Below, one piece after another: positions 1-5,683 of a stretch of 8,463 nt of DNA. The number at the start of each line of letters is the position of its first letter. The stretch's first letter is position 1. The translations under genes and the position numbers were made by a program. The notes beneath the pieces were generated by a model that did no database searches, was not told the DNA's origin, and saw nothing but the letters and a program-made list of their open reading frames with translations. The stretch is from an uncultured Actinomycetes bacterium (GTDB lineage: Bacteria > Actinomycetota > Actinomycetes > Nanopelagicales > Nanopelagicaceae). The DNA is taken from positions 1 through 8,463 of the forward strand of contig CAIMBV010000173.1 of the NCBI GenBank assembly GCA_903839355.1, written 5' to 3'.

Positions 1-65
1 ACCCTCAAGCCCTTGCGGGCACTAACACCTCAAGCTAGCGCGTCTGCCAATTCCGCCACCCGGAC
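1..65 (-). tRNA. tRNA-Leu (anticodon GAG), 3' end cut by window edge
   Basis: Read on the minus strand, the 5' acceptor half (GTCCGGG, plus-strand 59-65) is followed by TG and a D-arm typical of leucine tRNAs. A 5-bp anticodon stem (CTAGC/GTTAG, with one G-U pair) encloses the loop TTGAGGT. The anticodon is GAG (plus-strand 29-31), which reads CUC and CUU leucine codons. A long variable arm follows (TGCCC-GCAA-GGGC), as expected of a class II tRNA, which supports Leu. The T-arm begins at the window edge; the rest of it and the 3' acceptor strand lie outside. Transcription runs leftward, divergent from the M20 peptidase gene. Confidence 0.93.
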
Positions 66-102
66 AGGTGCAGCCTGGAACTTCTTTCGAAGGTCTGACT
101 GA

Positions 103-1476
103 GTGAGTAAGGATACCAACAGAAATTGGATGGGGAAGCCATGGCTAAGGCAGAATAAGGATATGGACCAGACCCAGCTTTTAGCCCTCGAGGAAGATTG
201 CATTCAACTCCTTCAGGAGCTCATCCGTATCCCAAGTGTGAACTACGGCGAGGGAAAGGGTGACGAAGAGGCTGTGGCTCTCTTCGTTGCTGCGAAATTG
301 GCCGAAGTAGGAATCGACTCTGAACTTATTGAGACCGCCCCAAAGCGTTTCAACGTAGTAGCCCGAATCGAAGGAGCAGATCAATCAAGGCCAGGGTTGG
401 TAGTGCATGGCCATCTAGACGTTGTTCCGGCCAATGCGGCCGATTGGCAGGTAGATCCATTCAGCGGTGAATTGCGCGATGGTTACATCTGGGGTCGAGG
501 CGCCGTTGATATGAAAGATGGCGATGCCATGTTTCTGGCCATCGCCAGATCGTGGGCTACATCAGGCTTCGTCCCTCCTCGTAACATTCTCCTTGTTTTC
601 TTCGCAGATGAAGAGGCTGGTAGTTCATATGGTTCACGTTGGTTAGTTAAGAATCGTCCAGAGTTATTTGATGGATACAGCGAAGCGATATCAGAGGTCG
701 GCGGCTTCTCCGTAACAATTACTGGGGGTCACCGGCTCTACTTCATCGAAACCGCCGAAAAAGGTATCCAATGGTTGGAGATCACAACCAAGGGCACTGC
801 GGGACATGGTTCCTTCATCAATAACGACAATGCTGTAACAAAGTTAACCAGGATCATCACCAAGATTGGCTCACATGTCTGGCCACAACGTGAGACCGCT
901 ACAGGAGCAAAATTCTTTGGCAAGATCGCTGAACTAACTGGCGATGAGTATCACCCAGATCGCGCCACTGATCTCTTAAAACATATCGGTGGAGCAGCGC
1001 GCATGATGGGTGCCACAACGCAAAATACTGCAAACCCAACAATGATCAATGGTGGCTACAAAGCAAATGTAATTCCAGGTTCGGCTACCGCTGTTGTGGA
1101 TGGTCGCTTCTTGCCCGGCTTTGAGGATGAACTTGCTGAAACGATCAAGTCTCTTGTCGGAGATGATGCTGACATCACCGTACAAGTGCGGGACAAGGCG
1201 CTAGAAGTTGATTTCTCTGGCCCGCTAGTAGAAGCCATGATTGCCGCCATCAAGTCTCAAGATCCTGATGGAATTCCCGTTCCATATTTGATGAGTGGGG
1301 GAACGGATAATAAAGCCCTCAGCGATCTAGGAATTGTGGGTTATGGATTTATGCCCGTTCAACTTCCATCTGATCTCGATTTCTTCGCACTCTTCCACGG
1401 AGTCGATGAACGAATCCCCGTTGAAGGCGTAAAATTCGGCGTGAGAGCGTTAGTTAATTTCTTCGAAAACTGTTAA
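103..1476 (+). CDS. M20/M25/M40 family zinc metallopeptidase (dipeptidase/deacylase type)
   Basis: A 457-residue cytoplasmic hydrolase of the M20 family (ArgE/DapE/carboxypeptidase G2 relatives), which cleave amide bonds of small peptides or N-acyl amino acids with two zinc ions. The full metal-site set is visible: H104-L-D106 in the first motif, bridging D136 in GRGAVDMKDG, catalytic E170 and metal ligand E171 in ADEEAG, acidic E198 in SEVGG, and H432 in FHGVDE. The insert between about residues 210 and 325 is the usual dimerisation/lid domain. No signal peptide or membrane segment is seen. The exact substrate cannot be read from sequence. The start is uncertain. GTG at 103 has GAAGG at 89-93, 9 nt upstream. 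ATG at 130 and ATG at 163 are in frame, and the family core begins only around residue 25, so the 163 start (437 residues) is a real alternative. The gene diverges from tRNA-Leu and abuts the convergent aldo/keto reductase gene. Confidence 0.9.
   Translation: MSKDTNRNWMGKPWLRQNKDMDQTQLLALEEDCIQLLQELIRIPSVNYGEGKGDEEAVALFVAAKLAEVGIDSELIETAPKRFNVVARIEGADQSRPGLVVHGHLDVVPANAADWQVDPFSGELRDGYIWGRGAVDMKDGDAMFLAIARSWATSGFVPPRNILLVFFADEEAGSSYGSRWLVKNRPELFDGYSEAISEVGGFSVTITGGHRLYFIETAEKGIQWLEITTKGTAGHGSFINNDNAVTKLTRIITKIGSHVWPQRETATGAKFFGKIAELTGDEYHPDRATDLLKHIGGAARMMGATTQNTANPTMINGGYKANVIPGSATAVVDGRFLPGFEDELAETIKSLVGDDADITVQVRDKALEVDFSGPLVEAMIAAIKSQDPDGIPVPYLMSGGTDNKALSDLGIVGYGFMPVQLPSDLDFFALFHGVDERIPVEGVKFGVRALVNFFENC
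110..115 (-). promoter_or_regulatory. Possible -10 box for the tRNA-Leu gene
   Basis: On the minus strand this reads TATCCT, a good TANNNT match. It would place a start site near 103 and give the tRNA a 5' leader of about 37 nt. I see no good -35 hexamer at 16-18 bp. The box would lie inside the first codons of the peptidase gene if that gene starts at 103. Tentative. Confidence 0.3.
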
Positions 1477-2430
1477 TTAGATTCTAGAAGTGGAGATCTC
1501 ATCTAAAGCTTCTCGAACTTGAGTGGGAATTTCGATCTCTTCAGCAGAGAGCGCACCGCGAAGTTGCGCACCTGTTCGCGCGCCAACAATCGCACTAACC
1601 ACGCCTGGCCGGTCTCGAACCCAACCCAGGGCAACCTCTACAGGTGAATAACCCAAACCTTCTGCGGCGACGGCGACTGCATCAGCGATCTGTCTCGCGC
1701 CTGGCTCCAAATAGGGGGCGATGAATCCAGAGAAGTGTGGGCTTGCCCCACGTGAATCCGATGGCGTACCCGAACGATATTTTCCAGTGAGAACTCCACG
1801 ACCTAGCGGAGACCAAGCAATGAAACCAACCCCCACCTCATGGCAGGCTGGCAATACCTCACTCTCAACTTTTCGATTAAGGAGTGAATATTCCGACTGG
1901 GCAGAACTGATTGCAACCTTGCCAAAGAAGGGATTTTGAATCGTTGCTGAGCGCGCAATCTGCCACGAGGCAAAGTTAGAGACTCCAACATATCGAACGC
2001 GGCCACTAGAAACCGCAAAATCTAGAGCGGAGAGGGTTTCTTCAAGGGGAGTCTCTGAATCCCATTGGTGGATCTGCCACAGATCAAGGTAGTCAACACT
2101 AAGGCGATCGAGAGATGCATCGAGATCCTGCAGAAGTGAGGCGCGAGAATTATTGATTGTCCGCTCGCCAGATTTGAATGAGACTCCAGCCTTGGAAGCG
2201 ATCGTGATCTCGTCGCGCGCCACTAATGTTCCTATGAAGCCACCAATAACCCGTTCCGCATCGCCATCACCATAGACCGCGGCGGTGTCGATGAAATTTC
2301 CTCCTGCATCTAGATAGATGCGAAGTTGGTTAGCCGCTTCGAGTTCGTCTGTATCGCGCCCCCACGTCATCGTGCCAAGCCCTATGCGGGATAACTTCAA
2401 TCCCGACTTACCCAGGGTGCGCTTCTCCAT
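1477..2430 (-). CDS. Aldo/keto reductase
   Basis: A 317-residue NADP(H)-dependent oxidoreductase of the aldo/keto reductase superfamily, a (beta/alpha)8 barrel that reduces aldehydes or ketones. The catalytic tetrad is intact: D48 and Y53 in DTAAVYG, K80 in ASKAG, and H121 in LWQIHQWD. Other family marks are the N-terminal LGKSGLKLSRIGLGTMTWG, the GVSN segment near 149-152, the WSPLGRGVLTGKY cofactor-loop region near 206-218, and the C-terminal SAIVGART near 279-286, which in this family helps bind the nucleotide phosphate. The length is normal. The substrate cannot be assigned; YajO-like and stress-protein-69-like AKRs share this layout. The ATG at 2428-2430 has no Shine-Dalgarno sequence, but a -10 box (TAGGGT) ends 6 nt before it, so the mRNA is probably leaderless. 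The stop codon directly touches that of the convergent peptidase gene. It is divergent from the phosphomutase gene, with 48 bp between. Confidence 0.92.
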   Translation of the reverse strand: MEKRTLGKSGLKLSRIGLGTMTWGRDTDELEAANQLRIYLDAGGNFIDTAAVYGDGDAERVIGGFIGTLVARDEITIASKAGVSFKSGERTINNSRASLLQDLDASLDRLSVDYLDLWQIHQWDSETPLEETLSALDFAVSSGRVRYVGVSNFASWQIARSATIQNPFFGKVAISSAQSEYSLLNRKVESEVLPACHEVGVGFIAWSPLGRGVLTGKYRSGTPSDSRGASPHFSGFIAPYLEPGARQIADAVAVAAEGLGYSPVEVALGWVRDRPGVVSAIVGARTGAQLRGALSAEEIEIPTQVREALDEISTSRI

Positions 2431-2436
2431 GAGGTG

Positions 2437-2442
2437 ACCCTA
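2437..2442 (-). promoter_or_regulatory. -10 box, leaderless promoter of the aldo/keto reductase
   Basis: On the minus strand this reads TGC-TAGGGT, a TANNNT -10 hexamer preceded by an extended -10 TGN. Exactly 6 nt (CACCTC) separate it from the ATG. That places the transcription start on or next to the A of the start codon, a common arrangement in Actinobacteria. There is no Shine-Dalgarno sequence before the ATG, in agreement. No clear -35 element is seen. Confidence 0.6.
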
Positions 2443-2466
2443 GCAACTCTCGAGGCGATTTCTCGG

Positions 2467-2472
2467 TAACCT
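2467..2472 (+). promoter_or_regulatory. -10 box, leaderless promoter of the phosphomutase-DUF3090-kinase operon
   Basis: TAACCT matches TANNNT and ends 6 nt before the ATG at 2479, the same spacing as the divergent promoter on the other strand. No Shine-Dalgarno sequence precedes the ATG, so the transcript is predicted to begin at the start codon. No convincing -35 hexamer is seen at 16-18 bp upstream. Confidence 0.6.
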
Positions 2473-2478
2473 ACAGAC

Positions 2479-3150
2479 ATGGCAAAGGATCGCGGTTGTG
2501 AAGTCGTACTGGTCCGGCACGCACACTCAACTGCGAATCTCAAAGGAATATTGGCAGGGCGTGACAATCGAGTCTCGCTTTCACCTCGTGGAAAAGAAGA
2601 GGCTCTAGAACTCGCCGCGCATTTAAGCACTATGAACTTTGATGCAATCTTCTCCTCTCCTCTGCGACGCTGCTTGGATACTCTCGCTCCTTACCTGTCA
2701 GAGAGCAAGAAGAAGGTCAATATTCGCGAGGATCTCATTGAGATGGAGTACGGACGCTGGTCGGGAAAACCCTTATCAACCCTATCCAAAGAGGAGATGT
2801 GGAAGTCGATTCAGAGCCGTCCAAGTACCGTTCGCTTCCCGGGAGGTGAAAGCTTCGGCGAGATGTCGTTGCGGGCGAATCAAGTTATTTTGGATGAAGC
2901 CAAGCGCTATAACCGAATTCTGGTTCTCTCACACGGAGATGTAATTAAGGCGATAGCTGCATTCCACTTAGGCTCGCCCTTAGATTCTTTCCAGCGAATA
3001 TCCATTGATCCTGCATCCATCTCGATTATCAGATTGCCCGCATCTCACGTGATAACTCTGAACTCGACCTCACATCTGAGTCGCGCTAAGGGTCCGGTCG
3101 GTGGGAAGCGCGATAGATTCCAATTAGGCGGCGGGCAAGGGAAGTTATGA
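2479..3150 (+). CDS. Histidine phosphatase family protein, MSMEG_4193 type (putative phosphomutase/phosphatase)
   Basis: A 223-residue member of the phosphoglycerate-mutase-like histidine phosphatase superfamily. The phosphorylated histidine is H14 in LVRHAHSTAN, with R13 beside it. The second phosphate-pocket arginine lies in SSPLRR (R63/R64), a likely proton donor is E88 in the IEMEYGRWSG segment, and the second catalytic histidine is H152 in LSHGD. The early segment GILAGRDNRVSLSPRG and the glycine-rich C-terminal tail (LGGGQG) match what I recall of the actinobacterial MSMEG_4193 group rather than glycolytic mutases. It is the first gene of a tight cluster with a DUF3090 gene and a PI-kinase-like gene, a conserved actinobacterial trio. 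Since one partner resembles a kinase, a phosphatase role is the usual guess; the substrate is unknown. The last four bases, ATGA, contain the start codon of the next gene, so translation is probably coupled. Confidence 0.9.
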   Translation: MAKDRGCEVVLVRHAHSTANLKGILAGRDNRVSLSPRGKEEALELAAHLSTMNFDAIFSSPLRRCLDTLAPYLSESKKKVNIREDLIEMEYGRWSGKPLSTLSKEEMWKSIQSRPSTVRFPGGESFGEMSLRANQVILDEAKRYNRILVLSHGDVIKAIAAFHLGSPLDSFQRISIDPASISIIRLPASHVITLNSTSHLSRAKGPVGGKRDRFQLGGGQGKL

Positions 3151-3710
3151 CTAGATTCGTTTATAAACATGATTCAGTGACTCGATGCATTGTTGGAACT
3201 GTCGGCGCCCCAGGAGAACGTCAATTCTTCTTGCAGGTAATTTCTCCACTTGAGACGACTTGTGTTGCAATAGAAAAGTCTCAGGCCATGGCTCTCTCCG
3301 AGAGATTGCGGATCATGATACGAGAGCTTCGCCGCAATCAACTGGCTAGCCTCGATGAACTAAACATCGTGAGTGAACGCGATGACACCGCTCTGCAATT
3401 TCCAATCACCGAAGATTTCAAAGTAGGTGTTATCGCGATCAGCTGGGAGCAAGAGAGCCAACGCATTCTCATTGAAGCACAGGCTATTGGTGATGAGGAA
3501 ATAACCGAGCTTCTCGATGATGAAGAGGCAAGCTTGTTAGAGGATGCTCCCGACCTTTTATCTTTCAAGTTACGTATTCATCAAGCGCGTGCCTTCTGCG
3601 ACAGGACGGAGGCGGTTGTGGCGGCGGGTCGTCAACCCTGTCCATTCTGCGGCCTGCCGGTCGATCCAGATGGACACTTATGTCCACGGGCAAATGGATA
3701 TCGCCGTTGA
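3147..3710 (+). CDS. DUF3090 family protein with C-terminal zinc-knuckle-like motif
   Basis: A 187-residue protein of the actinobacterial DUF3090 family, function unknown. The N-terminal part (about 1-110) looks like a beta-rich fold with the segment GERQFFLQ typical of the family. The middle is acidic (about 116-135). A helical stretch carries HQARAFCDRTEAVVAAGR. The C-terminus holds C165-x2-C168 followed by H177-x-C179 and ends in the conserved CPRANGYRR tail, so a bound zinc is likely. Length is normal. The start is well supported: the ATG overlaps the TGA of the phosphomutase gene, and an AAGGGAAG-like ribosome binding stretch lies just upstream (3137-3144). It belongs to the three-gene system with the phosphatase-like gene before it and the kinase-like gene after it; what it does there is not known. 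It could be a scaffold or regulator of the two enzymes, which is only inference. Confidence 0.9.
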   Translation: MTRFVYKHDSVTRCIVGTVGAPGERQFFLQVISPLETTCVAIEKSQAMALSERLRIMIRELRRNQLASLDELNIVSERDDTALQFPITEDFKVGVIAISWEQESQRILIEAQAIGDEEITELLDDEEASLLEDAPDLLSFKLRIHQARAFCDRTEAVVAAGRQPCPFCGLPVDPDGHLCPRANGYRR

Positions 3711-4399
3711 TCTCTGTGATTGATGCAATTGCGCAAGGGGAGCTCATCGTTGAAGGTCGCTTCGTTGATGCTTCTAATGCCACTCTCTTTGCTAAATGTA
3801 TTTACCAAGAGAACGAGATCTCGGTTATCTATAAACCGATTGCTGGAGAGAGACCTCTCTGGGATTTTCCAGATGGAAACCTGGCCAATCGAGAACTAGC
3901 CGCTTACCTGCTTTCCGAGGCGCTCGAACTTCATCTCGTGCCATTTACCATCGTACGAGATGGACCATTTGGACCTGGCATGGTTCAAGAGTGGATAGAG
4001 ATTGATGAATCTATCGATGTGGTCGAGCTTTCCAATAGCGATAGCCCCAGGATTAGAGCTTTGACACTCTTTGACGCCATCATCAACAACACCGATAGGA
4101 AGTATGGACATATCCTCCCCACTTCAGACGGTCGGATATTTGGCTGTGACCATGGGGTCACCTTCCACGAAGATCCTAAGTTACGGACCGTTCTCTGGCA
4201 TTTATCCGGGGTTGAATTTTCCACTTCTGAGTTAGAACTCTTAAAACGAGCACAAATAGTTTCTGCTTCTGTGGTTGAAGGTCTTATTACTGAGACCGAA
4301 TCGGCAGCACTTCTTGATCGGATTGAACGCCTTCTAGAGGCGGGGAGTTACCCTGAACCCAGCGATGAATGGCCAGCCGTCCCTTGGCCGCCTTTTTAG
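3680..4399 (+). CDS. SCO1664 family protein, PI3/4-kinase-like fold
   Basis: A 239-residue protein matching the actinobacterial SCO1664 family, which is distantly related to phosphatidylinositol 3/4-kinases and HipA-type kinases. It opens with the family segment GELIVEGRFVDASNATL. A nucleotide-binding lysine is likely K52 in VIYKP, with E72 in ANRELAAYLL as possible partner. The catalytic-loop equivalent is FDAIINNTDRKYGH (D132 to H144, including N136, N137 and D139), and the metal-binding DxG-like site is D157-H-G in GCDHGVTF. KLRTVLW (167-173) is another family mark. Its target, lipid, protein or small molecule, is unknown. The start is uncertain. ATG at 3680 overlaps the DUF3090 gene by 31 nt and has only a weak upstream purine stretch. 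GTG at 3716 (5 nt after the DUF3090 stop, 227 residues) would fit the conserved domain start better. mshC follows after 16 nt. Confidence 0.87.
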   Translation: MSTGKWISPLISVIDAIAQGELIVEGRFVDASNATLFAKCIYQENEISVIYKPIAGERPLWDFPDGNLANRELAAYLLSEALELHLVPFTIVRDGPFGPGMVQEWIEIDESIDVVELSNSDSPRIRALTLFDAIINNTDRKYGHILPTSDGRIFGCDHGVTFHEDPKLRTVLWHLSGVEFSTSELELLKRAQIVSASVVEGLITETESAALLDRIERLLEAGSYPEPSDEWPAVPWPPF

Positions 4400-4400
4400 G

Positions 4401-4406
4401 TAGCCT
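4401..4406 (+). promoter_or_regulatory. -10-like box before mshC
   Basis: TAGCCT matches TANNNT and lies one base after the stop codon of the kinase-like gene, ending 9 nt before the mshC ATG at 4416. No Shine-Dalgarno sequence is present in the 16-nt gap, so a leaderless or near-leaderless mshC transcript is plausible in addition to read-through from upstream. No clear -35. Confidence 0.45.
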
Positions 4407-4415
4407 TCTCACCCT

Positions 4416-5666
4416 ATGGAAATCCTAGAAAATCCTTGGCCGAACCCCGCTCTTCCGTTACTCGGTGTGGAACTCCCAACTCTCACCCTTAAGAGTACGA
4501 GTGGATCTTTTGATATCACACCTGGCAATGATCTGCGGATGTACGTATGCGGCATAACGCCCTACGATGCAACTCATCTAGGTCATGCCGCCACATATTT
4601 AACTTTTGATCTGATCAATCGCTATACATCACTGGGTGGTGGCAAAGTACATTTTGTTGAGAACATCACCGATATAGATGAGCCGCTACTCGAGAGAGCG
4701 GAGCGGGACGGAACCGACTGGGAGAGTCTCGGCCAGCGTGAGACCGATCTCTTCGCCTCCGATATGTCGGCGCTACGCATACTTGCACCAGAGTGGTTCG
4801 TCCCGGCGACCAAGACGATGGACTTAGTGGATGTTGCCATATCGGCTATGCAAAATAATGGATTCGTCTATGAGTTGGAAGGCGATCTCTACTTCCGAAC
4901 GCAGTCCTTCCTTGATGAACTTCCATACTCCTTAGAGACCTGCTTAAGTATCTTCGGCGAACGCGGGGGAGACCCGGCAAGACCTGGAAAGGAACATCCC
5001 CTCGACCCCGTATTGTGGCTTGCAAATAAGAATGGCGAACCGGGTTGGGACTCTTCACACGGATATGGCCGACCAGGTTGGCATATCGAATGTGCCGTTA
5101 TAAGTTTGCGCTATTTGTTAGGTTCGAAATTTCTTACGGGGGATTCAACGCGAACTTCGTTGATCGATATTCAAGGTGGTGGAAGTGACCTCATCTTCCC
5201 TCATCACTTTATGTCGGCAGTACAAGTCAAGGCGATCACGGGACAGCAATTCGCGCGGGGCTATGTCCATACAGGAATGATTGGACTCGACGGCGAAAAA
5301 ATGAGCAAGAGCAAAGGGAATCTGGTCTTCGTTTCCAAATTGCTCGCCGAAGGGGTGGACCCCGTCGTTATTCGTTTCGCTCTCTTGCGAGATCATTATT
5401 CGCAGGATCGAATGTGGAGTGAAGCGAAATTGATTCAGAGCCAGGCGGATGTCGATCGCATCAGAGGCGCTCTTTCTCGCAACGAAGTCGCCCCAACGAC
5501 CCAGGTCGTGGCTCAGATCATCAACGCCTTGAGCCAAAACCTCGATACTCCTGTTGCAATAGGTTCGCTTCTAGCATGGGTAGAAGCGACAGAAGCGGGC
5601 CAAACCGGCGGTTCTACTGGTGAGCTTGCGCGGGCGCTAGATAGCGCTTTGGGTCTAGCCTTCTAG
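4416..5666 (+). CDS. mshC: Cysteine:1D-myo-inosityl 2-amino-2-deoxy-alpha-D-glucopyranoside ligase (MshC)
   Basis: MshC joins cysteine to GlcN-Ins using ATP, the fourth step of mycothiol biosynthesis, in the cytoplasm. The protein (416 residues) is a cysteinyl-tRNA synthetase paralogue with a class I Rossmann core. C45 in YVCGITPYDATHLGHA is a zinc ligand and the substrate-binding region; H54-L-G-H57 is the HIGH-type ATP motif. C226 in PGWHIECA and H263 in LIFPHH complete the zinc site. K295-M-S-K-S299 is the second ATP motif. The short C-terminus, with no anticodon-binding domain of full CysRS size, and the N-terminal LP-rich lead-in favour MshC over CysS. The zinc region contains about 12 residues more than I would expect between C226 and H263 (near 237-248). 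The ATG lacks a Shine-Dalgarno but follows a -10-like box. The gene sits between the three-gene phosphatase/kinase system and metH. Confidence 0.93.
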   Translation: MEILENPWPNPALPLLGVELPTLTLKSTSGSFDITPGNDLRMYVCGITPYDATHLGHAATYLTFDLINRYTSLGGGKVHFVENITDIDEPLLERAERDGTDWESLGQRETDLFASDMSALRILAPEWFVPATKTMDLVDVAISAMQNNGFVYELEGDLYFRTQSFLDELPYSLETCLSIFGERGGDPARPGKEHPLDPVLWLANKNGEPGWDSSHGYGRPGWHIECAVISLRYLLGSKFLTGDSTRTSLIDIQGGGSDLIFPHHFMSAVQVKAITGQQFARGYVHTGMIGLDGEKMSKSKGNLVFVSKLLAEGVDPVVIRFALLRDHYSQDRMWSEAKLIQSQADVDRIRGALSRNEVAPTTQVVAQIINALSQNLDTPVAIGSLLAWVEATEAGQTGGSTGELARALDSALGLAF

Positions 5667-5674
5667 GCTAAACT
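5664..5674 (+). promoter_or_regulatory. -10-like box overlapping the mshC stop codon, before metH
   Basis: The stretch TAGGCTAAACT contains two overlapping TANNNT hexamers, TAGGCT (5664-5669) and TAAACT (5669-5674). The first includes the mshC stop codon. TAAACT ends 9 nt before the metH ATG at 5684. The 17-nt gap holds no Shine-Dalgarno and is far too short for a cobalamin riboswitch. A short-leader or leaderless metH transcript is plausible. Confidence 0.45.
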
Positions 5675-5683
5675 CAGCCTCTT

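Noticed and set aside
2639..2944. 101-codon plus-strand frame inside the phosphomutase gene
   Set aside because: Out-of-frame shadow of a gene with intact catalytic residues; composition is Arg/Ser/Cys-rich, as expected from a shifted frame.
3680..4399. HipA-type toxin kinase of a toxin-antitoxin module
   Set aside because: The NNTDRKYGH motif resembles HipA/PI-kinase folds, but the protein matches the SCO1664 family, and the partner genes are a phosphatase and DUF3090 rather than a DNA-binding antitoxin.
5145..5537. 130-codon open frame on the minus strand
   Set aside because: Antisense shadow of the mshC region carrying FPHH and KMSKS; no family resemblance.
4416..5666. Cysteinyl-tRNA synthetase (cysS)
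   Set aside because: The catalytic core is shared, but the short C-terminus, the N-terminal lead-in and the actinobacterial trio next to it fit MshC better.
5667..5683. Cobalamin or SAM riboswitch upstream of metH
   Set aside because: Only 17 nt separate the mshC stop from the metH start, too short for any such aptamer.
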